64,000 nt of DNA, from contig NC_092678.1 of the NCBI RefSeq assembly GCF_964355755.1, positions 13,486,922 to 13,550,921 on the forward strand, given 5' to 3'. Origin of the DNA: Antedon mediterranea. Taxonomy: Eukaryota > Echinodermata > Crinoidea > Comatulida > Antedonidae. A model generated the notes under the pieces. The model saw nothing but the letters and a program-made list of their open reading frames with translations, was not told where the DNA came from and made no database searches. Below are positions 33,273 through 45,687 of the stretch, one piece after another; position 1 is the first letter of the stretch; each line of letters begins with the position of its first letter. Both the position numbers and the translations under genes were made by a program.

Positions 33273-34435
33273 TTTTATCTAGATTTCATTATAAATCATG
33301 TGTATAATCTATACACTAAGAAATAAATTTGAACAAACAATACGGATAATAAAAAAAAACTTATTTTGTTTCGTTTCCCAAGGTGAGACTCGATCTCGGT
33401 ACTTGAATGCTATAGACACGAGCAAAGACCACCGAGCCATACACAACTGACTAAAAGTTATGGAAAGATTCCTCCGTGTATTTACTATGCAGTAACCACT
33501 TTGGTGCAGATAGATTATTACATACCGCAATGAATTATAATGTTTTACTATGATGACATCTTTAAAAATTAAAAAAAATGATGCACTGTCAAACTATATA
33601 CTTTTAACTTTAATATATGAACTTCTTAAGGAAGAAAGTTAACATTAAGTTTGTTATTTTGGCCTAAGAAAATGTTATAATTTGTTTGATTGTCGAAATT
33701 AATTTTGTTAAATTTAATATGCCATTAATGATGACTTAATCAACTTTTGTTCTTCTAATTTCATAATAAATCATACATATGATACATACACTTCAAGAAA
33801 ATTAAATAAAAAATAGGTGTTCCCGAGCATTCTAACGATATATATTAATTTCAAAATTTAGCATATTTTCACCATTTTGTTAACTTACACGTGCGTAGCC
33901 CGTCACTTTTGACGTGCTCGTATAACGCTGTTTCGCGTTGAAAAGTGAATAAAATATGATGATATTATTAAAGAAAGGTTATACAACAGTAATCGGACAC
34001 AAACAGTGCGCATTAACGTTTGACGCGCAGTGCGCGTGCAAAAATATGCGCACTCATGGCAATTTTTTAAACGCTTAAAATTGCCTGAAACGTACTCTAA
34101 TTTCATCGAAAATAAATTCTGACAATTTTCAACATTTTAAGCGCGCGTACGCATGCGTTATATGCGCTACGCACGGAATTGTATTGCCATATGATGAAAT
34201 ATGACCTGAAATTTATGAGTACCAAATTTTGTTTAAAAGTGATTCATGTTTGTGAAGATATGATTACAAACGTGATTTCGTTAAATCGCGCGTAGACCGC
34301 GTAATTTTTGATTGCGCATCGTGAAAACATAACCACATCGATTCCTGGCCATATGGAATATACTCTGAAAAATTGACTTAGATAGATGAAACTGATGCCA
34401 AGATAATTCACGGACAAATAGTGCTAAGGAAAGAA

Positions 34436-34437
<2 letters not shown>

Positions 34438-34498
<61 letters not shown>
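34438..34498. repeat. (AAAT)n microsatellite
   Basis: About 15 units; the matching tract in copy 2 (near 52187-52256) is 8 bp longer. Confidence 0.9.
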
Positions 34499-35984
34499 AC
34501 TAGATTTAATTCGTCACTATGACGAATTATAGGTTATATGCATTGATTTAAATAAAGATAATTGATTTTTAAAAGATATATTGATTGATTGATTTTCTTA
34601 GAATCTTTAATTATTTATAATATATGATAGGGCGTGACCTGGCCTTGCTAACGCGACCACCATAGCCGGTATCACAATTCGATCAAAGATCCATATGCGT
34701 ATAATGTCATAAACCACATTTGTTGTTACATAATAATAAAGACACAAGTTAATTGATTTCATTATAAATCATGTGTATAATCTATACACTAAGAAATAAA
34801 TTTGAACAAACAATAAGGATATTAAAAAAACAAAATCTTATTTCGTTTCCCAAGGTGAGACTCGATCTCGGTACCTTGAATGCCATAGACACGAGCACAG
34901 ACCATCGAGCCATACACCACTGACTAAAAGTTGTAGAAAAATTCCTCCGTGTATTTACTATGCAGTAACCACTTTGATGCAAATAGATTATTACATACCG
35001 AAATGAATTATAATTTTTTACTATGATGACATCTTTAAAATGTAAACAAATGATGCACTGTCAAACTACATACTTTTAACTTTAATATATGAACTTTTGA
35101 AGGAAGAAAGTTAATGTTAAGTTTGTTATTTTGGCCTAAGAAAATGTCATAATTTGTTTGATTGTCGAAATTATTTTTTTTAAATTTAATATGCAATTAA
35201 TGATGACTTAATCAACTTTGGTTCTCTTAATTTGATAATAAATCATACATATGATACATACACTTCAAGAAAATGAAATAAAAAATAGGTGTTCCCCTGC
35301 ATTCTGACGATATATATTAATTTTAAAATTTAGCATATCTTCACCATTTTGTTAACTTATACGTGCGTAGCCAGTCATTTTTGACGTGCTCGTATAACGC
35401 AATTCCGAGTTGAAACCTGAATCAAATATGATGATATTATTAAAGAAAGATTGTAAAACAGAAATCGGGCAAAAAGAATGCGCATTAACGTATAACGCGC
35501 AGTGCGCGTGCAAAAATTTGCGCACTCATGGCAATTTTTTAAACGCTTAAAATTGCCTGAAACGTACTCTAATTTCATCGAAAATAAATTTTAACAATTT
35601 TGAACATTTTAAGCGCGCGTACGCAAGCGTTATATGCGCTACGCACGTAATTGTATTGCCATATGATGAAATATGACCTGAAATTTATGAGTACCAAATT
35701 TTGTTTAATTGTGATTCATGCTTGTGAAGATATGATTACAAACGTGATTTCGTAAAATCGCGCGTAGACCGCGTAATTTTTGATTACGCATCGTGAAAAT
35801 ATAACCACATCGATTCCTGGCCATAAGGAATATACTCTGAAAACTTGACTTAGCTAGATGAAACTGATGCCAAGATAATGCACGGACAAAATAGTGCTAA
35901 GGAAAGAATAAATAAATAAATAAATAAATAAATAAAGATTTTGACAGAATCAAGAGGTTATATGCATATCATGCATATAACCTA
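34499..35984 (-). mobile_element. family B element M2 (minus strand)
   Basis: 1,486 bp, complete: ACTAGATTTAATTCGTC at its left (3' end) and the head hairpin ending ATATAACCTA at 35984. Lies in M1. Confidence 0.85.
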
Positions 35985-36030
35985 ATAAATAAAGATTCTG
36001 ACAGAATCAAGAGGTTATATGCATGCTAGT

Positions 36031-36079
36031 TAGGTTATATGCATGATATGCATATAACCTCTTGATTCTGTCAAAATCT

Positions 36080-36110
<31 letters not shown>

Positions 36111-36111
36111 T
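36031..36111 (+). mobile_element. orphan family B head (B-4)
   Basis: 81-bp head hairpin plus (TTTA)n, followed by the next head. No body continues it at 43232, where B-5 ends. Preceded by CTAGT (36026-36030) set against the truncated M1 head. Confidence 0.7.
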
Positions 36112-36160
36112 TAGGTTATATGCATGATATGCATATAACCTCTTGATTCTGTCAAAATCT

Positions 36161-36191
<31 letters not shown>

Positions 36192-36192
36192 T

Positions 36193-37671
36193 TAGGTTAT
36201 ATGCATTATCATGCATATAACCTCTTGATTCTGTCAAAATCTTTATTTATTTATTTATTTATTCTTTCCTTAGCACTATTTTGTCCGTGAATTATCTTGA
36301 TATCAGTTTCATCTATCTAAGTCAATTTTTCAGAGTATATTCCTTATGGCCAGGAATCGATGTGGTTATATTTTCACGATGCGTATTCAAAAATTACGCG
36401 GTCTACGCGCGATTTTACGAAATCACGTTTGTAATCATATCTTCACAAGCATGAATCACAATTAAACAAAATTTGGTACTCATAAATTTCAGGTCATATT
36501 TCATCATATGGCAATACAGTTACGTGCGTAGCGCATATAACGCTTGCGTACGCGCGCTTAAAATGTTCAAAATTGTCAAAATTTATTTTCGATGAAATTA
36601 GAGTACGTTTCAGGCAATTTTAAGCGTTTAAAAAATTGCCATGAGTGCGCAGATTTTTGCACGCGCACTGCGCGTTATACGTTAATGCGCACTCTTTTTG
36701 TCCGATTTCGGTTGTACAACCTTTCTTTAATAATATCATCATATTTTATTCACTTTTCAACGCGTAATTGCCTTATACGAGCACGTCAAAAGTGACAGGC
36801 TACGCACGTGTAAGTTAACAAAATGGTGAAAATATGCTAAATTTTAAAATTAATATAGATCGTCAGAATGCTCGGGAACACATATTTTTTATTTCATTTT
36901 CTTGAAGTGTATGTATCTTATGTATGATATATTATTAAACTAAGGGAACAAAAGTTGATTAAGCCATGATTAATTGCATATTAAATTTAAAAAAATAATT
37001 TCGACAATCAAACAAATTATGACATTTTCTTAGGCCAAAATAACAAACTTAACATTAACTTTCATCCTTCAAAAGTTCATATATTAAAGTTAAAAGTATA
37101 TAGTTTGACCGTGCATCATTTTTGTACATTTTTAGAGATGTCATCATAGTAAAAAATTATAATTCATTGCGGTATGTAATAATCTATCTGCACCAAAGTG
37201 GTTACTGCATAGTAAATACACGGAGGAAGTTTTTCTACAATTTTTAGTCAGTTGTGTATGGCTCGGTGGTGTGTGGTCGTGTCTATGGCACTCCAGGTAC
37301 CGAGATCGAGTCTCACCTTGGGAAACGAAATAAGATTTTTTTTTTATTAACCGTATTGTTTGTTCAAATTTATTTCTTAGTGTATATATTATACACATGA
37401 TTTATAATGAAATCTAGATAAAAAATAACTTATGTCTTTATTATTATGTAACAGCAAATGTGGTTTATGACATTATACGCAGAGGGATCTTTGATCGGAT
37501 TGTAATACCGGCTATTGTATTCGCGTTAGCAAGGTCCTATCATATATTATAAATAATTAAAGAATCTGAGAAAATCAATGAATCAAAATATCTTTTAAAA
37601 ATCAATTATCTTTATTTTAATTATCAATGCATATAACCTATAATTCGTCATAGTGACGAATTAAATCTAGT
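36193..37671 (+). mobile_element. family B element B-6
   Basis: 1,479 bp, complete and uninterrupted here. Its counterpart in copy 2 holds an A element; the empty tract here is CTTTATTTATTTATTTATTT then ATTCTTTCC. Confidence 0.88.
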
Positions 37672-37736
37672 TTATTTATTTATTTATTAGGTTATATGCA
37701 TGATATGCATATAACCTCTTGATTCTGTCAGAATCT

Positions 37737-37779
<43 letters not shown>

Positions 37780-37780
37780 T

Positions 37781-40403
37781 TGGTTATCCGCCTCAAGGCG
37801 GATAAGCTCTTGGAATTGTAGTGTTTCTTTTTGGTTATCCGCCTCGAGGCGGATAAGCTCTTGGAATTGTAGTGTTTCTTTTTTTTATTATTCTTCCATA
37901 TTTCCGCCACTTTTTGTGTTCAACTTTTCTCTGCAACGTGTTAACATAACATGTTGTAACTTTGTAAACATTTCGACATTTAACTGAAGTTGTGCAGCGA
38001 AGCTTTTGGACGCTGTCAGATCCGCGTAGCGTAAGTTACGCGCGAATTTCTGAAAATCTTAAGTTGATCATAACTTCGAAACAAATATATATTTTTTAAC
38101 GTAATTTCCAGCCACGTTTGCTTCACATCAATTGCTAACTTTTTCATCGCTACCGACATTTGTAACATTGGAAAGTGCGCGCGTAAACGGCTTTTGAAAT
38201 TTTAAAATGCTCCAAATCAATTTCTGATTAAATTAGAGCACGATTCAGGTCATTTTAAGGGTTTGAAAAATTGCCACCAGGGGCGCACATTTTTACGTGC
38301 GCACGGCGCAGGGAACACGTATGAGCATTTCTTTTGCACGAGTTGTGTTTTTCAATCTTCGGTTAACAATTTTACGTTATTTTAATCACTATTCAACTTG
38401 AAATGACGTTCTACGAGCACGTTAAACATGACTGGTTGCGCACGTAAAATGTTGAAAAAATTTGAAAATGTTGCAAAATATGTATACTTTTAAAAATGAT
38501 ACAGTTCATCAGAATGCAAGGTTACCCCCATTTTTTATTTTATTTTCTTGCCGTGTATGAATCATAGGTCTGATTTATTATAGTGTCGAATGTTAAAAGG
38601 TGTTTGGTGGCTACATTATTTGCATATTAAATATAATTTTTGAAATTTTTATCATCAAACAAACATAAACATTTTCAAAGAGCAAAATAATAAACATAAC
38701 GTTTATCTTTTTTCTTCACATGTTAATATATAAAACTTAAATGTATGCACTTTCATAATATGTCACTGTTTAAAATTTGTGAAGATTTCTTCATAGTAAA
38801 AATTATGATTTAGTTTGATAATTAATAATCTATTTGCATCGAGTGGTTAACGACATACCGAATGAACGAGTAAACTTTCGTCGGATTTTCTTCAGCAGGT
38901 GCTCATATGGCTCGATGTGTAGTGCCACCGACTTTGGTATCAGAGGTACCGGGATCGAGTCCCGTCACGGGAAAACAATTTAATAAAAGGATTTATTTGT
39001 TTGTTACACTGAAAAGGCAGTTTTAATTTCGAATTGGCTACTTTTTGGAAAAGCCATAACTGAAAAGTACTTGAATGCGCAAGATACGTTTTGTGGCGGG
39101 CGGATAACCAAACTCGTCCTCAAGTGACGAGTTCAGATCTAGTTTTTATTATTCTTCCATATTTCCGCCACTTTTTGTGTTCAACTTTTCTCTGCAACGT
39201 GTTAACATAACATGTTGTAACTTTGTAAACATTTCGACATTTAACTGAAGTTGTGCAGCGAAGCTTTTGGACGCTGTCAGATCCGCGTAGCGTAAGTTAC
39301 GTGCGAATTTCTGAAAATCTTAAGTTGATCATAACTTCGAAACAAATATATATTTTTTAACGTAATTTCCAGCCACGTTTGCTTCACATCAATTGCTAAC
39401 TTTTTCATCGTTACCGACATTTGTAACATTGGAAAGTGCGCGCGTAAACGGCTTTTGAAATTTTAAAATGCTCCAAATCAATTTCTGATTAAATTAGAGC
39501 ACGATTCAGGTCATTTTAAGGGTTTGAAAAATTGCCACCAGGTGCGCACATTTTTACGTGCGCACGGCGCAGGGAACACGTATGAGCATTTCTTTTGCAC
39601 GAGTTGTGTTTTTCAATCTTCGGTTAACAATTTTACGTTATTTTAATCACTATTCAACTTGAAATGACGTTCTACGAGCACGTTAAACATGACTGGTTGC
39701 GCACGTAAAATGTTGAAAAAATTTGAAAATGTTGCAAAATATGTATACTTTTAAAAATGATACAGTTCATCAGAATGCAAGGTTACCCCCATTTTTTATT
39801 TTATTTTCTTGCAGTGTATGAATCATAGGTCTGATTTATTATAGTGTCGAATGTTAAAAGGTGTTTGGTGGCTACATTATTTGCATAATAAATATAATTT
39901 TTGAAATTTTTATCATCAAACAAACATAAACATTTTCAAAGAGCAAAATAATAAACATAACGTTTATCTTTTTCTTCACATGTTAATATATAAAACTTAA
40001 AAGTATGCACTTTCATAATATGTCACTGTTTAAAATTTGTGAAGATTTCTTCATAGTAAAAATTATGATTTAGTTTGATAAGTAATAATCTATTTGCATC
40101 GAGTGGTTCACGACATACCGAATGAACGAGTAAACTTTCGTCGGATTTTCTTCAGCAGGTGCTCATATGGCTCGATGTGTAGTGCCACCGACTTTGGTAT
40201 CAGAGGTACCGGGATCGAGTCCCGTCACGGGAAAACAATTTAATAAAAAGATTTATTTGGTTGTTACACTGAAAAGGCAGTTTTAATTTCGAATTGGCTA
40301 CTTTTTGGAAAAGCCATAACTGAAAAGTACTTGAATGCGCAAGATACGTTTTGTGGCGGGCGGATAACCAAACTCGTCCTCAAGTGACGAGTTCAGATCT
40401 AGT
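37781..40403 (+). mobile_element. short family A element A-9, interrupted by A-10
   Basis: Pieces 37781-37831 and 39144-40403 (1,311 bp). The interruption lies in its T8 tract: four T on each side, eight in the uninterrupted element. Confidence 0.88.
37832..39143 (+). mobile_element. short family A element A-10
   Basis: 1,312 bp, same length as A-5; head GGTTATCCGCCTCGAGGCGG. Confidence 0.88.
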
Positions 40404-43231
40404 TTATTTATTTATTCTTTCCTTAGCACTATTTGTCCGTCAATTATCTTGGCATCGGTTTTATCTATCTAAGTCAATTTTTCAGAGTATATTCCTTATG
40501 GCCAGGAATCGATGTGGTTATGTTTTCACGGTGCGCAATCAAAAATTACGCGGTCTACGCGCGATTTAACGAAATCACGTTTGTAATCATATCTTCACAA
40601 ACATGAATCACTTTTAAACAAAATTTGGTACTCATAAATTTCAGGTCATATTTCATCATATGGCAATACAATTACGTGCGTAGCGCATATAACGCATGCG
40701 TACGCGCGCTTAAAATGTTGAAAATTGTCAGAATTTATTTTCGATGAAATTAGAGTACGTTTCAGGCAATTTTAAGCGTTTAAAAAATTGCCATGAGTGC
40801 GCAGATTTTTGCACGCGCACTGCGCGTCAAACGTTAATGCGCACTGTTTGTGTCCGATTACTGTTGTATAACCTTTCTTTAATAATATCATCATATTTTA
40901 TTCACTTTTCAACGCGAAACAGCGTTATACGAGCACGTCAAAAGTGACGGGCTACGCACGTGTAAGTTAACAAAATGGTGAAAATATGCTAAATTTTAAA
41001 ATTAATATATATCGTTAGAATGCTCGGGAACACCTATTTTTTATTTAATTTTCTTGAAGTGTATGTATCATATGTATGATTTATTATGAAATTAGAAGAA
41101 CAAAAGTTGATTAAGTCATCATTAATGGCATATTAAATTTAACAAAATTAATTTCGACAATCAAACAAATTATAACATTTTCTTAGGCCAAAATAACAAA
41201 CTTAACGTTAACTTTCTTCCTTAAGAAGTTCATATATTAAAGTTAAAAGTATATAGTTTGACAGTGCATCATTTTTTTAAATTTTTAAAGATGTCATCAT
41301 AGTAAAACATTATAATTCATTGCGGTATGTAATAATCTATCTGCACCAAAGTGGTTACTGCATAGTAAATACACGGAGGAATTTTTCTCCAAGTTTTGGT
41401 CAGTTGTGTATGGCTCGATGGTCTGTGCTCGTGTCAATGGTCTTCAAGGTACCGAGTTCGAGTCTCACCTTGGGAAACGAAATAAGATTTTTTATTTTAT
41501 TATCCGTATTGTTCAAATTTATTTCTTAGTGTATAGATTATACACATGATTTATAATGAAATCTAGATAAAAAGTTACTTTATGTCTTTTTTATTATGTA
41601 ACAACAAATGCGGTTTATGACATTATACGCAGAGGGATCTTTGATCGGATTGTGATACCGGCTATGGTGTTCGCGTTAGCAAGGTCCTATCATATATTAT
41701 AAATAATTAAAGATTCTGAGAAAATCAATCAATCAATATATCTTTTAAAAATCAATTATCTTTATTTAAATCAATGCATATAACCTATAATTCGTCATAG
41801 TGACGAATTAAATCTAGTTTATTTATTCTTTCCTTAGCACTATTTTGTCCGTGCATTATCTTGGCATCAGTTTAATCTAGCTAAGTCAAGTTTTCAGAGT
41901 ATATTCCTCATGGCCAGGAATCGATGTGGTTATATTTTCATGATGCGTAATCAAAAATTACGCGGTCTACGCGCGATTTTACGAAATCACGTTTGTAATC
42001 ATATCTTCACAAGCATGAATCACAATTAAACAAAATTTGGTACTCATAAATTTCAGGTCATATTCCATCATATGGAAATAAAATTACGTGCGTAGCGCAT
42101 GTAACGCTTGCGTACGCGCGCTTAAAATGTTCAAAATTGTCAAAATTTATTTTCGATGAAATTAGAGTACGTTTCAGGCAATTTTAAGCGTTTAAAAAAA
42201 TGCCATGAGTGCGCAGATTTTTGCACGCGCACTGCGCGTTAAACGTTAATGCGCACTCTTTTTGCCCGATTTCTGTTTTACAATCTTTCTTTAATAATAT
42301 CATCATTTTTGATTCAGGTTTCAACTCGAAATTGCGTTATACGAGCACATCAAAAGTGACTGGCTACGCACGTATAAGTTAACAAAATGGTGAAAATATG
42401 CTAAATTTTAAAATTAATATATATCGTCAGAATGCAGGGGAACACCTATTTTTTATTTCATTTTCTTGAAGTGTATGTATCATATGTATGATTTATTATC
42501 AAATAAAGAGAACAAAAGTTGATTAAGTCATCATTAATTGCATATTAAATAAAAAAAAAATAATTTCGACAATCAAACAAATTATGACATTTTCTTAGGC
42601 CAAAATAACAAACTTAACATTAACTTTCTTCCTTCAAAAATTCATATATTAAAGTTAAAAGTATGTAGTTTGACAGTGCATCATTTGTATACATTTTAAA
42701 AATGTCATCATAGTAAAAAATTATAATTCATTTCGGTATGTAATAATCTATTTGCATCAAAGTGGTTACTGCATAGTAAATACACGGAGGAATTTTTCTA
42801 CAACTTTTAGTCAGTTGTGTACGGCTCGGTGGTCTGTGCTCGTGTCTATGGCATTCAAGGTACCGAGATCGAGTCTCACCTTGGGAAACGAAATAAGATT
42901 TTTTTTTTATTATCCGTATTGTTTGTTCAAATTTATTTCTTAGTGTATAGATTATACACATGATTTATAATGAAATCTAGATACAAATTAACTTATGTCT
43001 TTATTATTATGTAACAACAAATGTGGTTTATGACATTATACGCATATGGATCTTTGATCGGATTGTGATACCGGCTATGGTGTTCGCGTTAGCAAGGTCC
43101 TACCATATATTATAAATAATTAAAGATTCTGAGAAAATCAATCAATCAATATATCTTTTAAAAATCAATTATCTTTATTTAAATCAATGCATATAACCTA
43201 TAATTCGTCATAGTGACGAATTAAATCTAGT

Positions 43232-43507
43232 TTGCCTTTGGATTTATATATATATATATATATATATAAACAAATCAGGCAAAGAACATTAATTCTAAAC
43301 CGCCCGGTGATATACTGACATTTAATTAATTAATTTGAAACGATAAAGATGAGGAAATTTGTGAGAATGAGAAAAAGTCGCCCCAACCGAGACTCGAACT
43401 CGGACCGCCTGCTTGATATGCAGATGTCCTAACCATTAGACCACTGGGGGCTTTCATGGTATTGTTCGAACTCGATTGGATAGCGACTCTTTAACATTCT
43501 CGGCGTA
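43232..43507 (-). mobile_element. tRNA-derived SINE, copy S2
   Basis: Minus-strand copy with a good tRNA-like part at 43379-43451: acceptor GCCCCCA, D arm GTCTAATGGTTAGGAC, anticodon arm TCTGC-ATATCAA-GCAGG, B box GAGTTCGAGTC. Six of seven acceptor pairs form. The loop would give anticodon AUC, which is not used for a normal tRNA, and the same unit recurs twice in 1 kb and at 3410, so it is a SINE head. The body runs to a (TA)n tract. Confidence 0.75.
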
Positions 43508-43825
43508 TTATATATACATTACTTTTGCCAGAGACATTCACATATTAACAATTATTTACACTTGAAGCTTTTGTCTTTGTTTTAAATTTCCTGCTTTATA
43601 AGCAACCATTCCTGCTTTGTACCCCATAGCTTTTGGAGGCGTGCCTTTATAACTATGCCTTTTGTTTGTTAACATCTTTGATTGGCTGATTTGTTTTATT
43701 ATGTAATGTTGTGACTTATATATGTTATCCTTTGTTACAATTCTTTTCACCTGATGATGGGCTATTCCCGAAACATGTCGTTAAAATAAATCTATACTGA
43801 GGCAGTTTTAACTTATTTGATCTTG

Positions 43826-43827
<2 letters not shown>
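43508..43827 (+). mobile_element. Penelope-like 3' fragment
   Basis: Between two SINE copies; ends with the hammerhead-like core at 43751-43779 and a T-rich tail. The minus-strand 64-residue frame at 43556-43750 is not convincing. Confidence 0.4.
43751..43779 (+). ncRNA. hammerhead-like core with palindromic stem III
   Basis: CTGATGA (43751-43757), GGG-CTATT-CCC as stem II, GAA (43770-43772), palindrome ACATGT (43773-43778), C at 43779 as cleavage position. All conserved core bases are present. Very short palindromic stem III suits action as a dimer, as proposed for Penelope-like elements. Confidence 0.6.
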
Positions 43828-43859
<32 letters not shown>

Positions 43860-44214
43860 AAATCAGGCAAAGAACATTAATTCTAAACCGCCTGGTGATA
43901 TACTGAAATTTAATTAATTAATTTGAAACGATAAAGATGAGGAAATCTGTGAGAATGAGAAAAAGTCGCTCCAACCGAGACTCGAACTCGGACCGCCTGC
44001 TTGATATGCATATGTCCTAACCATTAGACCACTGGGACTTTCATGGTATTGTTCGAACTCGATTGGATAACGACTCTTTAACATTCTCGGCGTGGTACGG
44101 CGGAACAGCACTAGTCCTCAGTTGTACGCACGCGCAACAGAGATCAAATTGATACGCCCTCATCTTTCAGTATTTTTATTCACGAGGCGGGATCTCCGAA
44201 GAGATACTTTTATA
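43828..44214 (-). mobile_element. tRNA-derived SINE, copy S3
   Basis: tRNA-like part 43965-44037, then about 180 bp that match 3410-3590 of copy S1, so the repeat unit extends upstream of the tRNA-like part. The upstream segment is absent from S2. Confidence 0.7.
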
Positions 44215-44332
44215 TATATAAACACAAGAGGCAAAAAACATTAATTCTAAACCGCCCGGTGATATACTGAAATTTAATTAATTAATTTGAAACGATAAAG
44301 ATGAGGAAATCTGTGAGAATGAGAAAAAGTAA
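44215..44332 (-). mobile_element. SINE fragment S4
   Basis: Body-only piece matching the (TA)n-proximal parts of S2 and S3; tRNA-like part missing. Confidence 0.65.
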
Positions 44333-44754
44333 ATACGACTAGTTATTATTATTAAAAGTAGACACGATCGTCTCTATGATGGGCCCGATCTTCCAGGGGC
44401 CCGATCGTCTGTTTACCGTTATTGTTAATAACTAACATCTATCCTAGCATCCCCCTGAACTAGAAGCCTAGCTAGTAGTAGCGCCCAAAATTAATATGAT
44501 TATAATAAATTAATTTTTTATTATTGATAGGTGACAGGTCTAGAAAGACGATAGGCTAGGCCTACAGTCTACTAGTACTAGCCTAATTATAGTTATACTA
44601 TTCATCTACATCATCAGAGAATAGCAATTGCCAATTTGGATCTCATTGAGTTGACAAGCATTTTTGTAAAAATTAAGATTATACTAATTTTGTTCAAGTA
44701 CCTTTTTAAATAGATACAGTACTACATATCTACATAAATAAACTACATAAAAAA

Positions 44755-44788
<34 letters not shown>

Positions 44789-45677
44789 TAATTATAATAA
44801 TAACAATAATAATAATAATAATAATAATAAGATTATACAGCGCAAATATGTAAAAGTTATCAGCAGATATGTTATATGAACAGCACAATGGAAATGCCAT
44901 GTTGTTAGTTGAAATAAAAGTGGAACAACCACACGAAAGAGAGAAAGAAAAAATAATGATATTTAAATAGTTAGTTAAAATGTTAATATTGAAACTGTTA
45001 ACACAGAGAAAGTTGTAATTAATATGTGATAATACTGTAGTGTATAAAAACTTATTGGGACCGTTTCCGTACGGTAAACCATTGTATCCCCGACTGTAGA
45101 GGGCAGTGTTCAAAAGCATTACAAAAACCGATTATGTAAAATAATAATAGACACGTGTTTCGCCCTCGCGAGGTCACCGTCAGTTTGACCTTTTAGTGTG
45201 TATACAATTGGTAAAATGGTAAACAAACACATAACAGTGAGAGGTATGTTAAAGCAATGGGAGAACTGAGAGATGATCATCTTAAAAAGCAATCGTCAAA
45301 ACTAGCCTTTTGATGGAATGGCATGGTAATGTTATTTATTTTCTAAACTTATGTTTTATATTCACTGTAGAATTATTTGGGCATTTGGTTCGGAATCATC
45401 GACTTTATTTATGTATTGTCATTTGGTTTGTGGCCTAGGCTACTGTACTAGGCTAGCCTAGCTAGGCCTAGCCTAGACTAGGCCCTAGTACTAGTAGAGG
45501 CTATATATTTTACGGTGCATTTACTACATGTTAACTGTTGATTTTATTTACAAATGTTGCGTAAATATATTAATTATTATCTTTCATTCTTCTTCATGCT
45601 CCTGTTGCATCTTCCATAATATTATGTGATGTTCTTCGGCGCAATAAACAGACACCCAAGCCTCCTTAGGCCTAGTA
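44333..45677. other. noncoding DNA with microsatellites
   Basis: Contains GGGCCCGATC repeats near 44382-44410, (TA)n near 44755-44782, (AAT)n near 44800-44830 and an AGGCCTAG-rich patch near 45429-45500. The isoleucine-rich minus-strand frame at 44730-45119 is a reading of the microsatellites. Confidence 0.6.
45150..45183 (-). ncRNA. hammerhead-like core, minus strand (degenerate)
   Basis: Reads CTGACGG, CCTCGCGAGG hairpin, GAA, palindrome ACACGTGT, C. The A9 position is G and spacing is irregular, so probably a decayed Penelope-type motif. Confidence 0.35.
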
Positions 45678-45687
45678 GACCAAGTAC

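Larger units (their letters stand above)
33273..36025 (-). mobile_element. family B element M1 (minus strand), truncated and interrupted
   Basis: Body 33273-34498 and head remnant 35985-36025, reading right to left. The 3' hairpin and CTAGT are missing; the sequence stops at the internal AAATCTAGATAAAA, which resembles the true end. Interrupted in its (AAAT)n tract by M2. Confidence 0.75.
37688..41818 (+). mobile_element. family B element B-7, interrupted
   Basis: Head 37688-37780 and body 40404-41818; the 2,623 bp between are two short A elements. The copy 2 counterpart (57065-58572) is uninterrupted, and its TTTA tract of 58 bases equals 45 + 13 bases on the two sides here. Confidence 0.88.
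36112..43231 (+). mobile_element. family B element B-5, interrupted
   Basis: Head 36112-36192, a short tract piece 37672-37687, body 41819-43231. Interrupted by B-6 and B-7, both in its (TTTA)n tract. Confidence 0.75.

Noticed and set aside
33273-33290. True 3' end of M1 at AAATCTAGAT
   Set aside because: The sequence continues to match the internal part of B for several bases after CTAG and lacks the hairpin, so it is a truncation, not a terminus.
43379-43451. tRNA gene on the minus strand
   Set aside because: The loop implies anticodon AUC, one acceptor pair fails, and the unit is repeated nearby with longer conserved flanks; it is a SINE head.
44730-45119. 129-residue minus-strand frame
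   Set aside because: Its isoleucine/tyrosine run is a translation of (AAT)n and (TA)n microsatellites.
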